A stretch of 36,474 nucleotides of DNA from Herpomyces periplanetae (GCA_009733715.1 WMKJ01000122.1:1-36474), one strand, 5' to 3'. Counted from the first letter of the stretch, positions 22,540 through 32,839 are shown. The notes: generated from the letters alone by a model not told the origin. Translations and numbers: made by a program.

Positions 22540-22935
22540 GTACAAGGAAAAAGAGAAAGACCAAGTCGACAGGTCACGAGCATCACTCAAGCACACCGCC
22601 CATCGGCAGGTAATAGTCGAGAGCGCTAAGCACTCTCCCGGATCCGACATCGCAACAGGCGTTCTCGGATATAAACGCCATCCGACGGCGGGGGCATGTC
22701 TGCACGATTTCTCGCCTCGACAGGTTACCCCCGGCTTAGTAGGATCGGCGGGAGACCGCCGACTCCGCGGTACTCGCGGGCTACCCACACGGACACACAG
22801 AGACACCGTCGGACTCGTACCCGACGCCCTTCAGATTGCGCCCAGGGCCCCCGCCACATGGGCGGGGACCGCCAGATGACTAGTGGAAGAAGTAAGCCAT
22901 CAAAACTCGACCCGCCTCCCGGAAGGATTGACCGT
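22540..22935. other. GC-rich, hairpin-dense island (possible structured RNA or foreign insert)
   Basis: In an AT-leaning region this block reaches about 70% GC (42 of 60 bases at 22741-22800). It contains at least five perfect inverted repeats: TCGGAT/ATCCGA at 22665-22685; a 7-bp stem closed by a GAGA (GNRA) tetraloop at 22745-22762; CCGCG/CGCGG at 22765-22779; CGTCGG/CCGACG with an 8-nt loop at 22807-22826; and a 7-bp stem at 22849-22867. TATAAA sits at 22670-22675. I do not recognise it as rRNA, SRP RNA, RNase P or a group I intron. It could be a structured ncRNA, a fragment of a repetitive element, or a spacer-derived insert. No open frame in it looks like a protein. Confidence 0.55.
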
Positions 22936-23323
22936 TACAGCCGGGCTTTCGGAAATAAAATGTATTATATAAAGCAATTTGTCCGTTTAAATGTTAGCTT
23001 GAGGAACTGGACTAGAGTCGGCTTTCTTCATCACAAAGTCCTAGATTTCCTTAATAGTTAATCTAAATGTGCAACATTACTTAAGGTTAGTGTAGTTTCA
23101 ATGAAAGATTACGCCTTCACTGAAAAAAATTTACCACATTAACTCTCGATGCCATACTTCATTTGGATTACCAACTTCACCGTTATTCATGATCCTTACT
23201 ACAGAATAGCCCTTCATAGTGTATAATCACAACCTTTTATAAAATGTACCATCATTGTGGGTTGCACGTATTCTTATGACGATTAGAGAATTTTGATTAT
23301 TACTCATACATATATTAATTTTC

Positions 23324-23422
23324 TAAACTCCGGAAGGTCATGCGTTATCTAGAGAGTTTGTACACAACATTTTTGACTTGTGCCAGCTTACCCAGTTGAT
23401 TATTAGAGTAGCTAAATACAAT
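23324..23422 (+). repeat. 99-bp direct repeat, internal copy
   Basis: These 99 bp match 36376-36474 at the right edge of the window base for base, in the same orientation. The match begins at TAAACTCCGGAAGG. The DNA to the left differs between copies, so a left boundary of the repeat, or of the assembly overlap, is here. The right boundary is unknown because the other copy ends with the window. No coding potential, tRNA boxes or terminal inverted repeat are visible. It lies about 0.7 kb upstream of the Gly/Tyr-rich protein gene. Confidence 0.95.
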
Positions 23423-24099
23423 TAACTTCGGAATGGGAGCTAGTGTACTTTCGTGGAAAGTTCATTAATATAATAGAAAAGAAGTTCATGAAAAATTAAA
23501 GAAAGATATGCCAACTTTTCAACATAATCAATGCATGTGTCATGTCTACCAAATCCACATCCAAGCATCTAATGGTCCATACTAATGGTAACGTTAAGCA
23601 TGAAATTTACCAGTGACTTTTCGACTACTCTGTCAATTCTATAGTGTATGCAGCGAACAAACGAGCAAATCAGCATAACATTGTACTTTTCGTGCAAAAT
23701 ATATCAATAATCATTAAAATGAAGCATATCAATTATAATAGTTTACAATGCTGCTAACCAAGGTCTACAAATTCAGAAGTTCTCACGCCGTATAGACCAC
23801 TCAACGATTTATGCTGATAGGAGTAGCCAATTTTTTACAAGTATTAACAGGTATATTTGTGGGAGCGAGTATGCACACATGTATTCACCCGTTGACTCTA
23901 ACTTATGAATTGTCTATGCTCACGTTAACCAATTTTGTATGTACATTTATAGACATTCATAATCGTAAACCGAAGAAAACTATTTTCACAAACAGCAAAT
24001 GTAAGAAATTTTTGAGTATTGACACCCGTCAACGTCTTAGTCTAACAATCAGCTCTACAGAGACGCATATCAAGAAAAATTGCTACGGAACAGTGTAGT

Positions 24100-25639
24100 A
24101 TGAAGAAACGTTACGAGCATTTCACGGGTCTTGGATCGGCGAGCAGGTCATGGCGTTTACTAGCAGGAACTCTTATAGCTAGTATATCAACACAATTTAT
24201 TGTAGCTTCGGAAGATGTTTGGATGGGAAAATGGTCTGTTCATGCTGAATTCGACGGAATGGCCTATCGTGGAACTAGCAAACCTCAAAATGAAATTATC
24301 GAAGAAGTAAAAGATGCACCCATCATCGCCAACGGTGCTTCACTTTACATTCCGCTTAAAAGATTTGTACGTTTGCACGTTGTTGAACTCTCAGCTGTAC
24401 ATATGCAGTTAACCTGGCTAACGTAAAAACCTATTTACATGTGGAATTTAACCGATTTAACAGGGTAATCATACCACAAAATTCCCACCACCGTCTCCAT
24501 TTATCTATCATAAAAATCAGAAACTGCTGTACTTGGACGAAGATACCCAAAAGTTACCGGGTAAGTTACACCTTGCCCGACTTCGTGAGCACCTCAAGAC
24601 TCATTGCTAATGTATTACTGTCACTATTATTCTTGAATACACAGTTTACCAGCACAAAGAGGGTAGATTAAATTATGGAAGCGAGGAAACATTTTTCAAG
24701 TATGACGATATTATAAAGGAAAGTCATTTTGAAATGACAGGTGATCAAGAACACCTAATTTTGCCCTCAAAAAAATTCATGTTTTGTAAACCAAACAAGG
24801 AAGAATGGCGGGATAATTATCCCTTGCGTACTGTGCCTTTATCCGGTTACTCCAAGAAAAAATTAACGTGCGTTAAACTGAAGCTTACTCTGAGAGAATA
24901 TAACGCAACAGGTGGATCTGGCTACGGAGGTTTCTATCCGAACATGGGATATGGAGGTTATGGTCCGGGTATGGGGTATGGAGACTACGGAATGGGATAT
25001 GGAGGTTACGGAACGGATGCGTATGGAGGATTTGGAAATTATATCGACCCGTATAACGGGGGATATCAATATGTGGACCCCAATTCTAACAATGGGACAA
25101 AATATTATGATAATGATCCTCGAAAAGAAGCGGAAAAAGACGTGCATGTTGACCTGAAAGAAGCTAAAAAAGGCATGTCACCGGAAGCACAAGATATCCA
25201 TTCGGGAACTCCAACAGTTAAAGCTAAAAACAAAAAACATAAGCCACTTATTGAAGCTACAAGTGACGAAAGTTCAGATGAAGACACTCCACTGCCCAAG
25301 CGTAAGAAAAACAGAAGTGGTACATCCCATGAGAGCCGGGGAAATGGTAACACGCCAGGCCATGATACAAATTTATCCGCCCCTGGACCAGGTAGAGGTG
25401 GCTCTAGGACACCTGGTCCTAGAGATCGTTTGCATGATGAATCGTCGGAAGATTTGAATACGAGAAGGCACCGTACCCTTGCACAGTTCAAGGAATTTTC
25501 CTCTCAGCTTAACCAAAAAATTAGCACGGAAAATTCACAGAAGAAATCCCCTATGTTTTTTAACCAGCGTAAAAAATTTGTTCTTCCAGACCAAGACAAT
25601 GACCTTTCTAAATCCCAAAATACGTATGAGGATTGTTAG
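24100..25639 (+). CDS. Uncharacterised Gly/Tyr-rich protein, three exons, possible signal peptide
   Basis: I do not recognise this family. The core model joins 24100-24366, 24464-24560 and 24645-25639 (452 residues). Intron 1 (97 nt) is GTACGT...AACAG with a CTAAC branch motif. Intron 2 (84 nt) is GTAAGT...ACACAG with GCTAAT. Both junctions keep the frame, and three short open frames become one. Residues about 21-37 are hydrophobic (LLAGTLIASISTQFIVA then SED), like a signal peptide with a long N-region or a membrane anchor. A globular-looking region follows to about 215. Then comes a run of GYGG/MGYG repeats (about 220-260) and a charged, disordered tail with clustered Lys/Arg (PKRKKNR) and Asp/Glu/Ser. 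The frame stays open upstream of the ATG, and a good candidate intron at 24001-24060 suggests the true start may lie further 5', perhaps near 23811. A secreted or surface protein is an inference only. Confidence 0.6.
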
Positions 25640-25867
25640 AATGAGGCCATATAAATTCTCTTGGGAGTACTATCAAAATGATCAACGCTATTCACATCAC
25701 ATGAGAAATTTTGTTACAGTGTCATATATAGTTATAAGACTTGCAGGAGTGTGTGCATACGTTGGTGGACTTGTTACCAAGGGGTAGTATGTTGGCATGA
25801 AATCCGTTACCGACGTTATGAATTGACATTACAAATGAAAATGCTGTGAGCTAATTTTCAGCCATGA

Positions 25868-28108
25868 TTACCATCCATTGGCGAATTTATGAGCAAGATG
25901 AGCCGTGGAGGTAGGCTGCAAATGCTTAACTTGCGCAAAGGTGTCGTGTACATTAGATTCTAAATTATGAGTAGATTCATCGGGTTCAACAGCAGCGTAC
26001 TGTGTCTTTGTTAACATATCCTGAGGTATATTTGTTATGGTAGACCAACGAGTTAAGGTTTCAATCAGAAACTTGCGATATTCATGTAATGTGATATCAT
26101 CAACGGTAGTCTCTCGGTGGGATGCCGAATGATAGACTTGGTCCACACGTTTAAGCCATGTATGCGGAACCATAGTATTTAAGGTTTGTAAGGTAATAGG
26201 AGATGGTGAAATAGTTTTGACCGATTCATAAATATCTTGAACTGTTTCAGTGGGTATCTTTAATTCATCCGTTTGGATTCGTGATAACTCCGTACAAAGT
26301 TGGGCAAGTTTAATTTGACCACCACCATTTGTACATCCTCCCGGACATGCCATTACTTCGATGAAGTCGTAAGTTTTTAAATTATCGTCTGGCTTTCGTC
26401 GAGCGTATCCCGATTTAACAAGGTTAGGGTGAACGTGAGGTAGAGGATGCCGAATGGAATTGAGCGACGAGTTCGACGTTTTAAGCTTTCGCACTAAATT
26501 TTGAATATTTCGAAATCCATTATACCGAGCCGCTGAAAAATAAACAATTGGTTCATCCTGACGGCGTGCTGTACCTTCTTCAAAATTGGCTTGAGAGTGA
26601 TTCGAAGTACCAATCACCTTGATTTCCGTTACATCCGAGTTACGCCCCGTTTGAAAAGTTACCTGGGCGTCGGGATACAGTGAAGCTACGTAACGTGCTA
26701 TATATACGGCGGCACCTCCGCTGGTTCCGTATTCACTTGCCATGCATGGACGAACCGGCCAAAATTGATGATAATCGTACGAATCAAAAAACGGTGTTAA
26801 TTCGGGAACGGGAAACTTTAACAATGAGCCAACAGGTTTAACACATCCGGTTGTAATCTGGTTAAAATCATTTGATGCACCAGTATACTTAGTGGGTACA
26901 GAGTCATTGACTGGAGAAGTAGTGTTATGGTGAGGTAACGAAGGAGTTAGCTTAGTCTGACTTTGAGCAATTAGATCAATATTGTAAAAACGAAGTAATT
27001 GAAAAAGCTCGTTGGTGGTAATAACACAGTCAATATCGCGACACACTTGTCCTTGAGGTTCAGAATCAGTCGTACTTGTTAACCATGAGGCCGAATTTAA
27101 TTGGGAACGACTAGCTTCGAGTTTTTTATCAAAGCAAGGCATAACGGTAACGTGCCAGACGTTCCAGGGCTTAATACCGTATACAGCGTTAACGAGTGAT
27201 TTAACAAATGACCCGGCCAACGCTTGGGGTGATTTAACATGCGAAATATGCTTGATTAAGCTAGGATGAGTTTTCTCAGCATAGCAAATCCATCCCGGGC
27301 ATGCACTCGCAAGAACGGGTGATTGAGGTAGATTGGTGGGTGCTTTATCAGGGTTTAAGTGTGCATGACGAGTTTGGTTGACTTCCTGAGCGGCCAGAAG
27401 CAAGTGAAGATCACTGAAAGCAGAAGTATCGATAATCCATGCAAATTTGGCTAATTCCAACGAGTATTTAAACTCGGGAATTTGTAAGCGTAAATTATCA
27501 ATCGGTGGGGTTGTAGAAGACGATAATGTTCGATGAAGGAATATTTGACGAAGTAACCCATCAATGGCATGATAAGGTTGATTTAATGTTGCTGCTATAC
27601 TAGCACGAGATTGAGGACTTATCGACATGACGAGTAAACGAGGCCGGTGAAAGGAGGACTGAGATGAAGATTGTACGGGAGGGGTTGTTGACGATAAAGC
27701 AGGCTGAAGTTGTGGATTATTACACATTTGATCACTACCACTAACATTATTATTACTACCCTGTTGCTGAGAAGAAGTGTAGGGAGAATTAACCTGGTTT
27801 AACGTAAGCAATTCATCCAAGCGATATTCCGCGAGAACTTTGATAACTTCTTCATGGGATTGTAATGATACAAGTACGGCTTCAGCAGACGTGACGCAAC
27901 CCGAACAAGCCAAACAATCCGTTAACGATATTTGAGCAATATTAACAGATGAATCACGAGAATTAGTTAGGCCATCGCTACCGTCGGCATTTTTATGGTT
28001 TCGATCAACATCATTTTTCTTATTTTTATCGGGTAAACGCGTACACACCGATTCACTGCCTGTTGAAATAAAATCGTTCAAGTAATTCAAGGATAAAATA
28101 GCACTCAT
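25868..28108 (-). CDS. NAR1: NAR1, cytosolic Fe-S cluster assembly factor (Fe-hydrogenase-like)
   Basis: This is a single exon of 746 residues. Nar1 carries two Fe-S clusters and links the early scaffold (Cfd1-Nbp35) to the Cia1 targeting complex, which matures cytosolic and nuclear Fe-S proteins. The start MSAILSLNYLNDFIS matches the yeast N-terminus. Cluster I ligands are C22 and the CLACSGC motif (C65, C68, C71). Further family blocks are ASACPGWICYAEKTHP, SPQALAGSFVKSL, VMPCFDKKLEASR, IDCVIT, SEYGTSGGAAVYIARY, GFRNIQNLVRKL and FIEVMACPGGCTNGGGQIKL, the last two near the H-cluster-like site. The protein is longer than usual (roughly 500-600) because of low-complexity inserts at about 105-150 and 375-420. 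It is transcribed divergently from RPB12 with 417 bp between the start codons. There is no sign of decay. Confidence 0.96.
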   Translation of the reverse strand: MSAILSLNYLNDFISTGSESVCTRLPDKNKKNDVDRNHKNADGSDGLTNSRDSSVNIAQISLTDCLACSGCVTSAEAVLVSLQSHEEVIKVLAEYRLDELLTLNQVNSPYTSSQQQGSNNNVSGSDQMCNNPQLQPALSSTTPPVQSSSQSSFHRPRLLVMSISPQSRASIAATLNQPYHAIDGLLRQIFLHRTLSSSTTPPIDNLRLQIPEFKYSLELAKFAWIIDTSAFSDLHLLLAAQEVNQTRHAHLNPDKAPTNLPQSPVLASACPGWICYAEKTHPSLIKHISHVKSPQALAGSFVKSLVNAVYGIKPWNVWHVTVMPCFDKKLEASRSQLNSASWLTSTTDSEPQGQVCRDIDCVITTNELFQLLRFYNIDLIAQSQTKLTPSLPHHNTTSPVNDSVPTKYTGASNDFNQITTGCVKPVGSLLKFPVPELTPFFDSYDYHQFWPVRPCMASEYGTSGGAAVYIARYVASLYPDAQVTFQTGRNSDVTEIKVIGTSNHSQANFEEGTARRQDEPIVYFSAARYNGFRNIQNLVRKLKTSNSSLNSIRHPLPHVHPNLVKSGYARRKPDDNLKTYDFIEVMACPGGCTNGGGQIKLAQLCTELSRIQTDELKIPTETVQDIYESVKTISPSPITLQTLNTMVPHTWLKRVDQVYHSASHRETTVDDITLHEYRKFLIETLTRWSTITNIPQDMLTKTQYAAVEPDESTHNLESNVHDTFAQVKHLQPTSTAHLAHKFANGW

Positions 28109-28525
28109 AACTAACCAAACCCCAAATTTCTATTTCTGTACAAACTTGATAAAAAACGTGAGTGCTAGGATAAGTGAATAGACAGAACACGATAATCCGT
28201 TCATCGAAATCTTCTCCCCTTATCGTCCGCTCCTCAGTCACAAGCATCAAATGTATGAGACGAACCGCCACGGTTTCTGACGTCATAGGTCAGCGGATTA
28301 GAGGTTCATCCGGTAGGGCTGAGGGACACGAGACGAGACGAGGGGAGCGGTTCAAATTAAAATGGCAGGAGCAGCTGGAGAGTATCATTTTCAGATTCGC
28401 AACTTGGCTTGTATGGGTTACGTGCTTGGAAGTGCTCGGCGGAAAAAAGGTTGGGAGTTAAGGAAAGTGATATATTGGATTAAGTTTGGCAAAATTTATC
28501 AGTGAAGCTAAAACTAGGTTTAAGT
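28109..28525. promoter_or_regulatory. Divergent NAR1-RPB12 promoter region
   Basis: These 417 bp separate two start codons on opposite strands and must hold both promoters. A perfect TGACGTCA (CRE, bZIP/ATF-type site) lies at 28278-28285, close to the midpoint. No clear TATA box stands out for either gene. No other gene is visible. Confidence 0.6.
28278..28285. promoter_or_regulatory. TGACGTCA palindrome (CRE-like) between NAR1 and RPB12
   Basis: The perfect 8-bp CRE palindrome is 170 bp from the NAR1 ATG and 241 bp from the RPB12 ATG. CRE sites bind ATF/CREB-type bZIP factors in fungi. Use in vivo is inferred. Confidence 0.5.
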
Positions 28526-28932
28526 ATGTCATCAACAGGAGGCTCAAATGCAAATGCGTTTTCTCCAGGAGGCTACCAACAACATGCTACAATAAATAAT
28601 GCTACTGCTGCGGCAGTGATAAATCCTCATATGAACGCAGCAACGGGTAATACAGCTGGATCAATACTATCGGGTGGAACGGGAAATACGTCGAGTAGTG
28701 CAACGGACGATTTATCAAGACCGGTACAGTATATTTGTGGGGATTGTGATGCCAAAGTTATCCTAAAACGGGGAGACATTATTCGGTGCCGATCTTGTGG
28801 ACATAGAGTTTTGTACAAAGAAAGAACCACGAGGTAAGTAAATTTGGGGCATGATTTGTCTGGGGAAAAATCATTTTACTGACACTTTGAATATCGAAAT
28901 GAAATAGAATGGTTCAATTTGAGGCACGGTGA
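28526..28932 (+). CDS. RPB12: RPB12 (RPABC4), shared small subunit of RNA polymerases I, II and III
   Basis: There are two exons, 28526-28833 and 28908-28932, joined across a 74-nt intron (GTAAGT...AAATAG). Splicing completes the invariant C-terminus TTRMVQFEAR, so the intron call is secure. The protein is 110 residues. The C-terminal 45 residues hold the zinc ribbon: C71 and C74 (YICGDCDAKV), C88 and C91 (IRCRSCGHRVLYKER). Rpb12 binds zinc and helps assemble the Rpb3-Rpb10-Rpb11 platform in all three polymerases. The N-terminal 65 residues are Asn/Gly/Ser/Thr-rich and longer than in most orthologues, which total about 50-70 residues. The ATG at 28526 is the first in frame; Met36 is an alternative start. 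The divergent neighbour is NAR1 and the convergent one is the NDR kinase. Confidence 0.95.
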
Positions 28933-29138
28933 TACAGAAAAGAAGAAGCAAAGATTCCCCGGTGGAGAGGGAGTAGATGGCGATTGATGAATGAATAATA
29001 CAGTTGTGAAAGACAAGGGAAAGCCAAGCCGGAGCAGGTACGGAAAGGGAGTACGGAAAAACACAAAATTTAAGACACAACAAAATTTTGAGAGTGTGCG
29101 GAGACACATAGGAATGAGCACGAGAGCTATAGTGATTA

Positions 29139-31825
29139 TCACGATCCTCGAAACGCATCAAAGCGTTTATACGTATATCCGATAAATGGTAAACTCATTT
29201 CAGCAGCAAGGTCCTCAGCACTGGAACCGTTACTGGCGTCAAGTGCAGCAGCAGTTTGAGCTCTTAAAGCATTAGAACAATCAGTTTGATCAATCTCATC
29301 AATAGGAAAGTAATGAGTGTCAGTTATAGAATTTAACCTAGGTTCAAACGGGGCACGAATTCGACGAAGAGTATCCCACTGAACACCGCGGAAGAATGGA
29401 TGATTCTTTATCTCATTAGCGCCGGCAATCCTCCCAAGGCGGCGTTCAGTGTTACAGATGAGATTCCTAATAAAGTTTTCCGCTTCATAGCTAATCTGAG
29501 AGTCAACTGGAAAATGAAGATACCGGGGCCACTCGACAATTTTACGATATGTTTCATGAGGTTCTTCTGCACAAAAAGGCGGCCATCCAATTAAACATTC
29601 AAACATGATGGTTCCAACAGACCACCAATCACAAGAGTAATCGTAACCAAGTCCACTGAAGATTTCTGGCGCAATATAATCCGGAGTACCAACGGTTGAA
29701 TAGGCTAACTGTCGACGAGATTTCCGCCAAGTATTGATTTGTGTTCTATTACTTACGGTTAACTGAATCTGATCAAAGTTGATAGAGTTTCGCGTATTAT
29801 CCCGAGAAGTTTTGCTTTTAGCGCTTGATAATAACTGTTGATAATAAGATGCTTCGTGCTCGGCGTGAAATCCTGTAGATAAGCCAAAATCTGTTAATTT
29901 AATATGCCCATTTCGATCCAACAGAATGTTATCCGGCTTAATGTCACGGTGAATGAATCCAAGTTTGTGAACCGCTTCGATGGCCAGTGTTAACTCGGCC
30001 ATGTAAAATCGGGTTATATCCTCGGTAAAAATTTCATACTTGATTAACATTGTCATCAAATCTCCGCCGGGCAAAAATTCCATAAGCATGTAAAGAAATG
30101 TGCTATCCTGAAATGTTGTGTGCAGTTTAACCACCCACGGACTGTCAGATTCAGCAAGAATATCTCTCTCTGATCTGACATGTGCTAATTGATCTTTTTT
30201 AAACTAAAGTTCATCGGAAAGTGAAAATCCGGGTAATTAGCAATGTTATAAACAACCTCACGATCAAAATGTTAATAATGAAATTGGGAATACTGTATTA
30301 CACTTACCATCTCTGATTTAATTAGGGACTTCAATGCGTAAACTTTACCGTCTTTTTTCCGTTGGACAAGCCGAACTTCACCGAAAGCTCCTTTACCGAT
30401 AATCTTGATGGTCTTGAAATTTTCTGGTTTTTCTTTGGAACGAAGAAAGCGCAAATACTGAGCTTCGGCTAATCTCATGTTACTATAATTGCTCAATTTT
30501 TTACTTTCACTGACATTCGGATCGGCTAATATTTGCTCTAAATCTAAAGCTCGAGCATTTCGATCTCTAGCTCGCTGGACATTATCCTTGAAAAATTGAG
30601 ATACGAGCCCCGTCATAACCTTGGCTTTCTTGATAACATGTTCACCATACCGATCGGGATTCTTGGGGGGAGCTTTATCCATACTAGGGTATCCCGCACC
30701 GCCACCCATCATCATCATCATCATCAAATTACCATTACTGGAAGTATTTCCCATTAATCCATCCGGATTAGCACTGGTACTTTGCGTAAAACCGTTTCCA
30801 GAATCTGAGGAAATCATTGCCGAAGGAATACTGGAGTTATCACTAGCTATGCCCGTACCACCATTTCTTCGAGAGTCTTCAGTACCGTTGCCCAAATAAT
30901 ACGCATGATTATTAGCATTGGTCAATAACCCATTGTTACTATTCATATTTCCCATTCCGTAATTACCATTTTCCGTATTAGTACCTGTGGGTTTCATTGA
31001 ATTATAGTTCATTATTCGACTTTTAACACTCGTACTTGGAGACGATCCGGAAAACATGAGTGAGGTTAACACGGGCGAGGACGAAGTAGCACCTCCATTT
31101 CCAACGTTGGCGGTGATTCCCATTGCTACAGCGGCACCGGGGCTATTACGGCGCGTATTCAGGGTAGAGTTTAAGGCTGGCTGAGATGAAAGGCCGCTGC
31201 TTGTGTTAAAATTATCAATTGTTCCATCGCATCCGTTAATATTCTCATTACCTCCCGGTTTATTGGAGTACATCTGCTGCACGGCACCACCACTGCCTGA
31301 AGGATTGTTGTTAATGTTATATCGAAGATCACTTGTAGCAGTAGAACCTACACCACCTGCACCGGTGGGGGGGGATAACGTTTGGGCGCTGAATTGGTGT
31401 ATCAAAGAGGCTGATGGACTGGAGAGCACTCTTGAAGAAGCATCCTCTCCACTGGAAAAGTTTGAGTTACTCATCAAGCAACCTGGGCGTAATGGACTCA
31501 GAGCATGCGGACCTTGGTTTTGTCCGTACGGTTGTTGGGAAGCTTGGGGTGGATTGGTATATTGTCCGCGGGATTGAAATTGTAAGGGTAGCATGGACGA
31601 AGAAATATTAGAGTTTTGGGCAGATTGTGGGTTTGTAGCTCCTATACCACCACCTGGCCTTAACAGAGCGGGAACTTGTGAAGTAGCGAAATTTGAAGTT
31701 CCGGGATTTAGAGAGTAATTATTAACTACGGGATTTGTCCATGATGAACCAAGTTGTTGTTGTTGCTGCTGGTGCTGCTGCTGCTGCTGCTGCGTTAGCT
31801 GTGGGGAGTGCGTTGCTTGGTTCAT
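29139..31825 (-). CDS. NDR/LATS-family protein kinase (COT-1/Cbk1/Orb6 type)
   Basis: There are two exons, 31825-30308 and 30203-29139, with a 104-nt intron (GTAAGT...CTTTAG), giving 860 residues. This kinase, with its Mob2 partner, governs polarised growth, hyphal tip extension and septation. Residues 1-390 are low complexity, with a poly-Gln tract (31755-31796 region), Asn/Ser/Gly stretches and six methionines in a row. The Mob-binding N-terminal regulatory region is at about 390-468. The kinase domain begins at about 470 with GKGAFGEV, and the ATP-binding Lys is about 499. Splicing joins KSLIKSEM to [16 protein letters not shown]. The catalytic HRD Asp is about 593 and the DFG Asp about 611. 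The long activation-segment insert with [14 protein letters not shown] is typical of NDR kinases. The hydrophobic motif FIGYTYKRF has Thr at about 850. All key residues are present. A leader of about 0.9 kb that is pyrimidine-rich on the sense strand precedes the ATG. Confidence 0.96.
31755..31796 (-). repeat. CAG/CAA poly-glutamine tract in the NDR kinase N-terminus
   Basis: A mixed CAG/CAA stretch encodes two glutamine runs of six residues each split by one histidine. It lies in the disordered N-terminal region. Poly-Gln runs are common in fungal NDR kinases. Confidence 0.85.
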
Positions 31826-32827
31826 TTGAATTCAAGCTAAACGCGATTGAAATTGAAGGGAAGTATTTTGGAGTAGACTAACGGGAGGGATTACTCAAAA
31901 TTTTTCACGGTGTAAAATATCTCAATACGTGTACACGTTGGTAGATATACAAGTAGACCAGGTAAGCTTCTTAAGTAGTCAGTCATTCCAAGGTATCAAG
32001 TAATGAACAGTTGACTTGTTAAGTTTGAAAAATTAATTTAGAAACGGATAGCCCTAAATCAACAGTGTAAATTAGCAAAAATGCTATTAAAAGTATGACA
32101 AGTCGACATGATTAACGAGATAATAAGCGGGATAAAGGAGAATGTAAAGAGATGGTTAAGTAATCATGGTACGAAATGGATGGGGACGATGGGAAAGATT
32201 AGAGGGAGAAAGCAAGGCAGAAGGAGATGATATGGGGATTTGAAAGCTGTTAGGGAGTGGATGAAAGGTGAAAGTGGATGATACTTACGAGGCGAGCAGC
32301 GAGAAGTAGGAATGAAAGTAGGTAACGGGATCCTGTATGAGATGATTTGGTGTTAAATGAAACGGTTTGAGTGAATATTCAGGGAAGAGTGTAAAATTTA
32401 AGTAAATATATACGAAGGGAGGAGATTATCAGATACTTTTATAGCGTGTAGAGATGCACGAGGAGATAATAAGAAGCAAAAATGACGTAGATAGTTCACG
32501 AAAATAAATGAAAATTTGGGTAAAAGTAGTTAGAAAGGAAAAAATTGAAGTAGTGAGAATAAATTTGACAAAAGGGTAGCATAAATGGTAACGATTGAAT
32601 CGAGTTATACATTAACGAAAGATTTCACACACAAGCACACAGGCATACAAACACACAGACACAGGGTAGAGAAGGGTAAAACAGACTTACTCGACAATCG
32701 TGAAAATGTAAATTCTCGTTTTGTCAAGCCTTGTCTGGCCTGATGAATCAAAATTTAAAAAATGCTTCCTTTCATCCTCCACACACAACACACAGCGCGA
32801 CGAAACGACTCGTACACTTGAACCGAG

Positions 32828-32839
32828 GATCACGTGATC
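32828..32839. promoter_or_regulatory. GATCACGTGATC palindrome containing TCACGTGA (E-box)
   Basis: This 12-bp perfect palindrome lies about 1 kb upstream of the NDR kinase ATG, just beyond the outer end of its pyrimidine-rich leader. It shares its 8-bp core with the site upstream of UPF3. A bHLH (Cbf1-like) site is the likely meaning. Confidence 0.5.

Larger units (their letters stand above)
22291..24099. other. Intergenic region between the kinesin gene and the Gly/Tyr-rich protein gene
   Basis: The first 200 bp are the T- and C-rich 3' flank of the kinesin gene. A GC-rich block with many stem-loops follows (about 22540-22935), then ordinary AT-rich DNA containing one copy of the 99-bp repeat (23324-23422). 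The last 300 bp may hold 5' exons of the next gene. A well-formed candidate intron lies at 24001-24060, with GTAAGA at the donor, TCTAAC 15 nt before the acceptor, and CTACAG at the end. I see no tRNA and no recognisable transposon protein. Confidence 0.6.

Noticed and set aside
22540-22960. Reading the GC-rich block as a solo LTR because of TATAAA at 22670 and AATAAA at about 22953
   Set aside because: I could not find matching target-site duplications or defined ends, so no element family can be supported.
22696-23061. 121-codon open frame across the GC-rich island
   Set aside because: Arg/Pro-rich translation typical of GC-rich DNA; the hairpins argue for RNA or repeat structure, not coding.
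24441-24671. Separate small open frame between the exons of the Gly/Tyr-rich gene
   Set aside because: It spans a canonical intron in another frame. The spliced model explains the region better.
30272-30307. Direct read-through of the NDR kinase first exon to a stop at 30272, giving a 517-residue truncated protein
   Set aside because: The last 11 codons are intron sequence: GTAAGT directly follows KSEM, and splicing restores the conserved kinase domain.
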